From assembly GCA_016717205.1 (NCBI GenBank), contig JADKGC010000013.1, forward strand, positions 62,001-126,000: a stretch of DNA of 64,000 nucleotides, in the 5' to 3' direction. Shown here one piece after another: positions 55,896 through 64,000 of this stretch; position 1 is the stretch's first letter; each line of letters starts with the position of its first letter. Under the pieces are notes generated by a model. The model was given only the letters and a program-made list of their open reading frames with translations. It was not told the DNA's origin and ran no database searches. This stretch comes from Candidatus Flexifilum breve (GTDB taxonomy: Bacteria; Chloroflexota; Anaerolineae; Aggregatilineales; Phototrophicaceae). A program made the translations under genes and the position numbers.

Positions 55896-56117
55896 GTGAG
55901 CCACAAACACGAGGAGAACAATATCATGGGTACAGCCTTAGATATTCCAATGATACGCATTGCAATCGGAGAAGAGTTGCATAGACCATCCATAGCGAAC
56001 GCGTATTACTTGGGCCATATCACCAAACGGGGGACGCCCGCGATTCAGACCACGGTGTGCTACACCCAAGTCGGTCGGGAACAGGTGAAAGCCAAACTGA
56101 GTCGACTGCGGGGCTGA
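55896..56117 (+). pseudogene. Small open frame ending like a tyrosine recombinase C-terminus
   Basis: 73 codons. The end reads YYLGHITKRGTPAIQTTVCYTQVGREQVKAKL. This recalls the last part of phage-type integrases (LGHSSIQTTQxYTHV..eQl), where Tyr is the nucleophile. The first 35 residues are not recognised. It is likely a remnant of a mobile-element integrase rather than a functional gene. Confidence 0.4.
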
Positions 56118-56262
56118 TGGAAACCCTCGCGACCAGCAAATGTGAAAAAAGTCGTAAATTTGTTGGAGCAGGCTCATTCTTGGTGCACAATCTTAAGCAG
56201 CATAATAGCTTTGACTGTATACAGCCAATACCTTTCTTTTACTCAGTCTCAAAGGCGGGCGC

Positions 56263-59200
56263 ATGGATGTCTTTCATCTGCGGAAACAACTGATTGATGA
56301 TTACGCCGCTTACGCCAGCAGTTTCATCGAGATCCGCGATCCGCTCATTCGGGAGGTCGTGCACACTAACATCCGCGAGGGCGTGTTCTGGCCGGAGCCG
56401 CTCATCCAGCTGAACCCGGCGTTTCAGTCGGGCGGCACCATCAGCGACCTCGTGCAGCAGGGTATCCTCCACGCGGAATGTGACCGCATCTTTCGCCGGG
56501 GCAAGGAACGCGGGGAGAACCTGCCGCTGCGCCTGCATCAACATCAACTCGACGCGATCCGCACGGCACAAGCTCAGAAGCATTACATCCTGACGACGGG
56601 CACAGGCTCAGGGAAGAGCCTTGCCTATATCATTCCGATTGTTGACCACATCCTAAAAAACGGGAGCGGTCGGGGCATCCAAGCCATCATCGTTTACCCC
56701 ATGAATGCCCTCGCCAATAGTCAGGAAGGCGAGCTCCGCAAGTTCCTCGTCGATGGTTACCCACCCGACAGCAGTCCGGTCACCTTTGCGCGGTATACCG
56801 GTCAGGAGAATGAACAGGCGCGGCAGCGCATCATCACCCATCCGCCGGATATCCTGCTCACCAACTACGTGATGCTCGAACTCCTGATGACCCGCCCCCA
56901 CGAACGCCGACTGATCGAGTCGGCGCGCGGACTGCGCTTCTTCGTCCTCGATGAACTGCATACCTATCGGGGGCGGCAGGGCGCGGATGTTGCGCTGCTC
57001 GTGCGGCGGGTGCGCGAACGATTGGAAAGCGGGCGTCCCATGCAATGTGTAGGCACCTCGGCGACGCTCGCCAGTGAGGGGACATATGCCGAGCAGCGGC
57101 AGCGGATCGCTGAGGTCGCCGCGCAGCTCTTCGGGGCTGAGGTGGACGCTCAGCAGGTCATTGGGGAAACCCTGCGCCGCGCTACCCCCGAACGGGATGA
57201 GCAGCACGCGCCGTTCGTCGACGACCTGACTCAGGCGGTGGCGTTGGGTCGTGACCTCGTCGCGCCGACCGCTTTTGACGAGTTTGTCCGCCATCCCCTA
57301 TCGAGTTGGATCGAGAGCGTCTTTGGCGTGCACATCAAGGATGGGCGGCTCACCCGCACCACCCCGCAGAGCATTCACGGCGACGGGGGGGCGGCGGAGC
57401 GGTTGCAGCACGTGACGGGCGTTGACCGCGCCACGTGCGCCGAGGTGATCGAACGCTGGTTGTTGGCTGGCTACCACTGTGAGCCCGATCCGACCACGGG
57501 CTTTCGCCCATTCGCCTTTCGCTTGCACCAGTTCATCAGTCCGGGTGACGCCGTCTATGCGACGCTTGAACCCGAAGCGGTGCGCTATCTGACGCTCCGC
57601 GGGCAGCAATTCGTCCCGCATGATCGTGACCGGATTCTCGTCCCACTGTGTTTCTGCCGCGAATGCGGACAGGAATACTACACGGTGCGCCTCACGACGG
57701 ATGACACCCACAAGGTGCTGCCGCGCGATTTTGGCGATCAGCAGGAAGATGACACCAGCGAGGCAGGCTATCTCTACGTGAGTACCCACCGCCCCTGGTC
57801 AAATGACTTGCAAGCGATCAAGGAACGGTTACCCGAAGACTGGCTGGAGGACTTCAAAGACACGCAGCGCGTCAAGTCCAGCCGCCGGGACAAACTGCCT
57901 CGCGTGATCGCCATTCGGCACAATGGCGAACAGGGTAGTGAAGGGCAGCTGTGCGCCTACATCCCCGCTCCGTTCAACTTCTGCCTGAACTGTGGGGTCA
58001 CGTATGCGCCACGCCAGAGCGAATTCGGCAAGTTGGCCCTCTTGAGTTCCGAGGGCCGCAGCAGCGCGACGACCATCCTCAGTCTCTCGGCGGTCCGTTC
58101 CCTCAAAACCAGCGATCTCAGCCCGCAGGCGCGCAAACTCCTGAGTTTCACCGATAACCGACAAGATGCCTCGTTACAAGCCGGACACTTCAATGATTTC
58201 ATCGAGGTCGCGCTCTTGCGTGGGGCGATCTATCAGGCCGCTGTCGAAGCGGGTGAAGCGGGGCTGCGGCATGACGAGATCGCGCAGCGCGTGTTTACCG
58301 CGCTGAATCTGCCCCTCGAGCTGTATGCCAGTGATGCTCAAGTGCGCTTTCAAGCGCTGCAAGAGACCCAGAAAGCCCTGCGCCAAGTCCTCGGCTACCG
58401 AATCTATCGCGATTTGCGCCGGGGGTGGCGGGTCACTTCCCCGAATCTTGAACAATGCGGGCTGCTCGACATTGAGTATGAGTCGCTCGCGGAGGTGTGC
58501 GCCAGCGATGATGTGTGGGCGCACGCCCATCCCGCCCTCGCCTCTGCCCACGCCGCGACGCGTGAACGGGTGGCAAAAGTTCTCCTCGACTACATGCGGC
58601 GCGAACTCGCGATCAAGGTGGATTACCTCAACCCCAGCTATCAGGAGCGCATCCAGCAGCAGAGCAGTCAGCGGCTGATCGAGCCGTGGGCGATTGACGA
58701 AGACGAACTGATGGAACGGGCGACCATCCTCTTTCCGCGCCCCCGGTCGGGCGACGACACGCTGGAGCACCGTTATCTGTCAGCGCGCGGTGGCTATGGT
58801 CTCTATCTCCGCCGGGTCAATACCTTTCCCGGCTACGACGCGAAGGCCTACGGCCGCATCGATACGACCAGCACCGACCTAATCATTCGCCAGCTGCTCG
58901 AAGGCCTCCAAGTCGCTGGTATCGTCGAAGTGGTCGTCGAACCCAAAGACAAAACCGATGTCCCCGGCTATCAAGTGGTGGCCGGTGCAATGCGCTGGTG
59001 CGCGGGCGATGGCTCACTCCCTTTCCACGATCCCATCCGCGTGCCCACCGAGTCGACTGCAGGTGGGCGGGTCAACCCCTTCTTCATAGACTTCTACCAA
59101 TCGGTCGCGAGCACCCTGATCGGTTACGAAGCGCGCGAGCACACCGCGCAAGTCCCGCCTGCTGAGCGCATTGAGCGTGAAGACAAGTTCCGGGCGGCAG

Positions 59201-61413
59201 AACTGCCGATCCTATACTGTTCGCCGACGATGGAACTCGGCGTCGACATTGCCGAGCTGAATGTGGTCAATCTGCGCAATGTGCCCCCCACGCCCGCCAA
59301 CTACGCCCAGCGCTCCGGACGCGCGGGCCGCAGTGGCCAACCCGCGCTCGTCTTCACGTATTGCTCCGGTGGTAGCCCGCACGATCAGTATTTCTTCCGC
59401 CGTCCGGATCGGATGGTCGTGGGGGCGGTTGCGCCTCCTCGCCTCGATCTGACGAACACCGACTTACTCCGCGCGCACATCCATGCGTTGTGGCTGGCCG
59501 AAACCGGCCTCGATCTGGGGCGCTCCTTGAAGGATGTTCTGGATATGGCGGGCGAAACCCCGTCGTTAGCCCTGCTGCCCGAGAAACGCGCCCAAGCCGA
59601 AGCCTTGGCTGCTCGTCAGCAGGCGCGCCAGCGGGCGCAGCGCATCCTCAACACGATCCATGACCTCCCGAATCCGGATGACCTGCTCGACGCGGCCCTG
59701 AACGCCGCTGTTCAGGCGTTCGACGGGGCGCTCGAGCGCTGGCGCGGTCTCTACCGTTCGGCGCTGCAGCAGGCTGATGTGCAGAACAAAGTCATTCGGG
59801 ATGCCTCGCGGAGTGCGCACGATAAGAAACAGGCGGAGCGCCTGCGCCGCGAAGCCGAAGCGCAGTTGAAGCTGCTCACCGAGATTGAGAACTACGAGCA
59901 GTCCGATTTCTACAGTTACCGCTACTTTGCGACCGAAGGTTTCCTGCCCGGTTACAGCTTTCCCCGCCTGCCGATTTCAGCGTTCATTCCGGGACGACGT
60001 ACCCGGCAGCGCGACGAATTCCTCTCGCGTCCCCGCTTCCTCGCCGTCTCCGAGTTTGGGCCGCGCGCGATTATCTATCATGAGGGATCGCGTTACCTCA
60101 TCAATCAGGTGATTATGCCGGTGTCCGCTCACGAGGATGGCGAGCCGCTGACCACCCAGATCAAACAGTGCCCCGCCTGCGGCTACATTCATCCTGACCC
60201 ACACCTCGATCTGTGTGAACGCTGTGGGCGTCCTCTCGAGACTGCGTTCACCCGTCTGCTGCGCATGCAGAACGTGGTGACGCGTCGACGCGACCGCATC
60301 AACTCGGATGAGGAAGAACGCTTCCGCTTAGGCTACGAGATTCGCACCGGGGTACGCTATGCGGACAAAGACGGGCGCGAAAGCGCGCAGAGCGCCCGGG
60401 TCCTCGTCGATGGGCAGGAAGTCATTCAGCTCACCTATGCGCCTGCCGCCACCTTGTGGCGCATCAATCTGGGCTGGACACGGCGGAAGAACAAGCGCGA
60501 GTATGGGTTCGTTCTGGATCTGGAGCGTGGGTACTGGGCGCGCAACGAACAGGTCGAGGATGATCCCGCCGATCCCCTGTCAGCGCGCACCCAGCGGGTC
60601 ATCCCGTATGTCGAAGATAATCGCAACTGCCTGCTGTTTGAGCCGCTGGTGGAACTCGAACTTGAAGACCTGGCCTCGCTGCAAGCCGCGCTTAAACGGG
60701 CGATTGAAACGCGCTATCAACTGGAAGATAACGAATTGGCGGCGGAACCGCTGCCGGATGCCTATGACCGCCGCTTGATCCTGTTCTACGAATCGACGGA
60801 AGGCGGTGCGGGCGTCCTGCGCCAATTGATCGACGATCCGCGCGCTCTGAACAGCCTGGCCCGCGACGCACTCGCGCTCTGTCATTTCGATCCGGAGACT
60901 GGCGTCGATCAGCGGCGGGCGCGGAACGCACACGAGGACTGCGAAGCCGCCTGCTATGACTGTTTGCTGAGTTACGCGAATCAGCGTGACCATCGTCTGC
61001 TGGATCGGCAGCGCCTGCGTCCACTGCTGCTCAGCCTCGCCGAAGCCCACGTCATCACGAGCCCGACGACGGCCACCCGCGAAAGCCATCTCGATCAGCT
61101 GCTGAAGTTGTGCGACTCGGAGCTTGAACAGGACTGGCTGCGCTATCTCGATGGACGGGGGTATCGACTGCCGGACTCGGCTCAAGTGTTGTTCCAGGAC
61201 TGCGGGACGCGGCCTGATTTTGTCTACAGTGAGACCTATGCCGTCGTCTACGTTGACGGTTCGCCGCATGATTACGTGCACCGCCGGGAACGCGACCGGC
61301 AGCAAGCGAGCTGCATGGAAGATGTCGGTTTCAGTGTGATTCGCTTCGGCTATCGGGATGATTGGGACAAGATCCTCCGCCAATATGCGCATGTGTTTGG
61401 GAATGGGAGCTAG
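56263..61413 (+). CDS. DEAD/DEAH-box helicase with DUF1998-type region and C-terminal Vsr-like nuclease domain
   Basis: 1716 residues. Helicase core: P-loop GTGSGKS (Lys118), DELH box 230-233, GTSATL, and after a long insertion SPTMELGVDIAEL (from 987) and QRSGRAGR (1016-1023). Cys pairs at 463/465/468, 574/577 and 1303/1306/1318/1321 suggest zinc binding. The DUF1998-type end has GGAGVLRQL and Cys1560, Cys1564 and Cys1567. The last 110 residues (RPDFVY with Asp1652, VVYVDG with Asp1665, then RDRQQASCMEDVGFSVIRF) resemble Vsr/DUF559 nucleases. The size and order recall DruE of Druantia and DrmA/DrmB of DISARM. The next helicase gene starts 4 bases on. Confidence 0.88.
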   Translation: MDVFHLRKQLIDDYAAYASSFIEIRDPLIREVVHTNIREGVFWPEPLIQLNPAFQSGGTISDLVQQGILHAECDRIFRRGKERGENLPLRLHQHQLDAIRTAQAQKHYILTTGTGSGKSLAYIIPIVDHILKNGSGRGIQAIIVYPMNALANSQEGELRKFLVDGYPPDSSPVTFARYTGQENEQARQRIITHPPDILLTNYVMLELLMTRPHERRLIESARGLRFFVLDELHTYRGRQGADVALLVRRVRERLESGRPMQCVGTSATLASEGTYAEQRQRIAEVAAQLFGAEVDAQQVIGETLRRATPERDEQHAPFVDDLTQAVALGRDLVAPTAFDEFVRHPLSSWIESVFGVHIKDGRLTRTTPQSIHGDGGAAERLQHVTGVDRATCAEVIERWLLAGYHCEPDPTTGFRPFAFRLHQFISPGDAVYATLEPEAVRYLTLRGQQFVPHDRDRILVPLCFCRECGQEYYTVRLTTDDTHKVLPRDFGDQQEDDTSEAGYLYVSTHRPWSNDLQAIKERLPEDWLEDFKDTQRVKSSRRDKLPRVIAIRHNGEQGSEGQLCAYIPAPFNFCLNCGVTYAPRQSEFGKLALLSSEGRSSATTILSLSAVRSLKTSDLSPQARKLLSFTDNRQDASLQAGHFNDFIEVALLRGAIYQAAVEAGEAGLRHDEIAQRVFTALNLPLELYASDAQVRFQALQETQKALRQVLGYRIYRDLRRGWRVTSPNLEQCGLLDIEYESLAEVCASDDVWAHAHPALASAHAATRERVAKVLLDYMRRELAIKVDYLNPSYQERIQQQSSQRLIEPWAIDEDELMERATILFPRPRSGDDTLEHRYLSARGGYGLYLRRVNTFPGYDAKAYGRIDTTSTDLIIRQLLEGLQVAGIVEVVVEPKDKTDVPGYQVVAGAMRWCAGDGSLPFHDPIRVPTESTAGGRVNPFFIDFYQSVASTLIGYEAREHTAQVPPAERIEREDKFRAAELPILYCSPTMELGVDIAELNVVNLRNVPPTPANYAQRSGRAGRSGQPALVFTYCSGGSPHDQYFFRRPDRMVVGAVAPPRLDLTNTDLLRAHIHALWLAETGLDLGRSLKDVLDMAGETPSLALLPEKRAQAEALAARQQARQRAQRILNTIHDLPNPDDLLDAALNAAVQAFDGALERWRGLYRSALQQADVQNKVIRDASRSAHDKKQAERLRREAEAQLKLLTEIENYEQSDFYSYRYFATEGFLPGYSFPRLPISAFIPGRRTRQRDEFLSRPRFLAVSEFGPRAIIYHEGSRYLINQVIMPVSAHEDGEPLTTQIKQCPACGYIHPDPHLDLCERCGRPLETAFTRLLRMQNVVTRRRDRINSDEEERFRLGYEIRTGVRYADKDGRESAQSARVLVDGQEVIQLTYAPAATLWRINLGWTRRKNKREYGFVLDLERGYWARNEQVEDDPADPLSARTQRVIPYVEDNRNCLLFEPLVELELEDLASLQAALKRAIETRYQLEDNELAAEPLPDAYDRRLILFYESTEGGAGVLRQLIDDPRALNSLARDALALCHFDPETGVDQRRARNAHEDCEAACYDCLLSYANQRDHRLLDRQRLRPLLLSLAEAHVITSPTTATRESHLDQLLKLCDSELEQDWLRYLDGRGYRLPDSAQVLFQDCGTRPDFVYSETYAVVYVDGSPHDYVHRRERDRQQASCMEDVGFSVIRFGYRDDWDKILRQYAHVFGNGS

Positions 61414-61417
61414 CGCG

Positions 61418-64000
61418 ATGACGTACGCCGTAGGGGCACTGGTGCGCGCACGGGGCCGTGAATGGGTTGTCCTGCCGGAATCTGGCGCAGACACCCTCGT
61501 CCTGCGCCCGCTTGGGGGAACCGATGATGAGATCGCCGGCATTGATCTCAATCTGGAAGACGTTCACCCGGCGAGTTTTGAACTTCCTAACCCGCAGCAG
61601 GTCGGCGATTATCGATCCGCCCGCTTGCTCAGAGCGGCGGTGCGGCTGGGCTTTCGGTCGAGCGCGGGGCCATTTCGCTCGTTCGCGCGGATCAACGTTG
61701 AGCCGCGCCCCCTATCAACTGGTCCCGCTGCTGATCGCCCTCAAGCAGAACCCCGTGCGCTTGCTGATTGCCGACGATGTCGGGATCGGCAAGACGATTG
61801 AAGCGCTGCTCATTGCCCGCGAGCTGCTGGATCGTGGGGAAATTGATCGACTGGCCGTCTTGTGCCCGCCGCAGCTGGCCGAACAGTGGCAGGCTGAACT
61901 GCGCGACAAGTTCTACATCGAGGCGGAACTGGTTCTGTCCAGTACGGCGACGCGACTTGAGCGGCATCTCCGGATGGGCGAATCGCTGTTTGAGCGCTAC
62001 CCCTTTGTCGTTGTGTCCACAGACTTCATCAAATCGGAACGGCGGCGGAATGAGTTCCTGCGCACCGCGCCTGGGTTCATCATCATTGACGAAGCGCACA
62101 CGGTGGCGCATACCACCGAGAAACGCGGCGGCAAGCATCAACGCTATGAATTGGTGACGGCGCTCGCTGACGATCCTGAGCGCCATCTCGTCCTCGTCAC
62201 TGCCACGCCCCACAGCGGCAAGGAAGAGGCGTTTCGGTCGCTGCTGGCGATGCTCAACCCCGACTTTGCCGAACTGCCGGAAGACCTGTCAGGCGCCGAG
62301 AACGAAGCGCTGCGCCGCGAACTGGCACGCTACTTCGTGCAGCGGCGGCGCGGCGACATCAAGGCGTATATGGACGCGCTGACGCCGTTTCCGGAACGGG
62401 CGACCGCGGAAGAAACCTACAAGCTGACCGATGCTTACAAGCACCTGTTCGATCGGGTGCTGGCCTATGCCCGTGAGACGGTTTTGCAGCCGGGTGAAGG
62501 CTACCGGATGCGCGTGCGTTGGTGGTCAGCGTTGGCGCTGCTGCGCTCGCTGGCTTCGAGCCCGGCGGCAGCGGCGGCGACCCTGCGCAGCCGAGCGGCG
62601 ACCGTCGAGGCGACCACAGAAGCGGACGTGGATGAGATCGGGCGGCGCACGATCCTAGACCTTATGAATGATGAGAGCGCTGAAGGCATCGACGCCATTC
62701 CCGGCAGCGATATCGGCGCGTTGTCCGGCGATGAGTCCAGTCACCGCCGCCGACTGCTGGAGATGGCCCGGGCGGCGGACGCGCTGCAAGGCGTGGACGA
62801 CAGCAAACTCCAGAAACTGACCACGATTGTCAAAGACCTGCTCAAAGATGGCTACAACCCGATCATCTTCTGCCGTTTCATCCCGACGGTGGACTATGTG
62901 ACCGAGGCGCTCCGGGCAGCGACCCGCGGGGTGGAAGTGGCGGGCGTGACCGGCACGCTGCCGCCCGCGGAACGCGAAGAACGGGTTGCGCAGCTGAGCG
63001 CAGCGCCCAAGCGCGTGCTGGTGTGCACGGACTGCCTGAGCGAAGGGATCAACCTGCAAAAGGGTTTCGACGCGGTGATTCACTACGACTTATCGTGGAA
63101 TCCCACGCGGCACGAACAGCGCGAGGGCCGCGTTGACCGCTATGGGCAGCCGAGTCCACGCATCAAGGTGCTGACGTATTACGGCGTCGACAACCAGATC
63201 GACGGGATTGTGCTGAACGTCCTGCTCCGCAAACACCAGACCATTCGCAACTCGCTGGGGGTGTCGGTGCCAGTGCCGGGGAACAGTGAAGAGGTGATTG
63301 AGGCGATCTTCGAGGGGCTGCTGCTGCGCGAAAATGCGAGTTTTATGCAGGAGGCGCTGCCCGGTTTTGAGACGTACATGAAACCGCGCCAACTGGAACT
63401 CGATCTGAATTGGGATCTGGCGGCGGAACGCGAGAAGCGCTCCCGTACGATGTTTGCCCAGCAGACCATTCGCGTCGATGAAGTGGCGGCAGAGCTGGCA
63501 GCAGCCCGCTCCGCGATTGGTTCAGGGATTGATGTCGCAGCGTTTATGCGCGACGCGGTGCGGATGCAGGGCGGCGTTGTCGCCGAGAATGGCGCGGCGC
63601 GCTTTGACCTGACCGAAACGCCGCGCGGCCTCCGCGACCTGTTGGGCATGGAAGCCTTTACGGCGCGCTACGAACTGCCTGTCAAAGCGGGACAGCTGTA
63701 CCTGACGCGCACCCACCCGCTAGTCGAATCGCTGGCGGCGTATGTGATGAATACCGCGTTGGATGCGACCGATCCGGCAACCGAACGCCCCGCGGCGCGG
63801 CGGGCGGGCGCGATTCGCACAGCGGCGGTGCAGCGCCGCACGACCCTGCTGTTGGTGCGCTTCCGCTATCACCTGATCACCAAGCTCGGTGAGGAAGAAC
63901 GCCAGCTCTTGGCCGAAGACAGTCTGACACTTGCCTTTGAGGGTGCGCCGGACAGCGCGACCTGGGTGGACATGGGGGTGGCGGAGGCGCTGCTCGACGC
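61418..64000 (+). CDS. SNF2/DrmD-like helicase, 3' end outside window, one homopolymer frame break
   Basis: ATG 61418 is 4 bases after the upstream stop. The first 98 residues (MTYAVGALVRARGREWVVL) are in one frame. At the C5 run 61708-61712 the frame must lose one C to continue as PYQLVPLLIALKQNPVRLL. Then ADDVGIGKTIEALL (Walker A), IIIDEAHTVAH (DEAH), LVTATPHSGKEEAF, VCTDCLSEGINLQ and HEQREGRVDRYGQ follow. This is an SNF2-like translocase of the type encoded by drmD in class 1 DISARM and by related helicases paired with DUF1998 proteins. It runs to the window end without a stop. With the upstream helicase-nuclease it forms a defence-type operon; any methyltransferase would lie downstream. 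Confidence 0.85.

Noticed and set aside
1..64000. CRISPR arrays, tRNA, rRNA, riboswitches
   Set aside because: No regularly spaced short repeats, T-loop/anticodon arms or rRNA blocks were seen on either strand; the short repeats present are solitary or paired.
56263..64000. A complete DISARM or Druantia system
   Set aside because: Only two helicase genes are inside the window; the methylase, PLD or small Dru genes needed for a firm call are not visible.

Overview
The window looks like a chromosomal piece of a filamentous or multicellular-type Chloroflexota (Anaerolineae-like) bacterium. This is inferred from gene content, not from a marker gene. The content includes very large multi-PAS/GAF sensor kinases, an EAD/TIR/nSTAND conflict gene, XRE-NB-ARC regulators, many degenerate insertion sequences and GC-rich housekeeping genes. 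No rRNA, tRNA or CRISPR array was found.

Region 1 (1-6500) has the end of a short-chain dehydrogenase, a four-cysteine protein and a MetE-like methyltransferase in one plus-strand operon. These are followed by a divergent pair: an XRE-STAND regulator (frame broken once) and a small secreted protein. Region 2 (6521-20240) is one nearly unbroken plus-strand run of 13 genes. It contains a flippase with an odd N-terminal domain, membrane-anchored beta-sandwich proteins, a PIG-V-like glycosyltransferase, GT2 and GT4 enzymes and an acyltransferase. A complete partner-switching module (STAS, SpoIIE phosphatase, HATPase, STAS), a response regulator and a hybrid kinase sit in the middle of it. I read this as a regulated surface-glycan or envelope locus. 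Region 3 (20403-25069, minus) holds a large polytopic GT-C-like membrane protein and two small envelope proteins.

Region 4 (25270-27560) is a graveyard of a metallopeptidase, a large serine recombinase and IS ends. Region 5 (27566-36279) holds two giant sensor kinases transcribed divergently. The minus-strand one begins with a LOV-like domain in which the photoactive cysteine is a serine.

Region 6 (36300-56200) is visibly AT-richer and accessory. Its centre is a minus-strand operon encoding an EAD-TIR-nSTAND1 protein, a polytopic membrane protein and a secreted FecR/PPC-like protein. A convergent gene encodes a membrane-anchored protein ending in a second EAD that aligns with the first. I consider this set the best candidate for an undescribed conflict (abortive infection) system. 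A second accessory gene, split by one frameshift, encodes a roughly 2,100-residue membrane-TPR protein. Transposase fragments surround these genes, including an ISL3-family element nested exactly in the terminal repeat of an IS3-family element.

Region 7 (56263-64000) is GC-rich again. It encodes a 1716-residue DEAD/DEAH helicase with DUF1998-type cysteines and a C-terminal Vsr-like nuclease domain, followed by an SNF2-type helicase that runs off the window. This pair resembles helicases of DISARM/Druantia-type defence loci. Throughout the window, several otherwise intact genes carry a single one-base frame break, so real decay and assembly error cannot be separated from sequence alone. A mosaic family of short repeats (five copies) occurs across the window.
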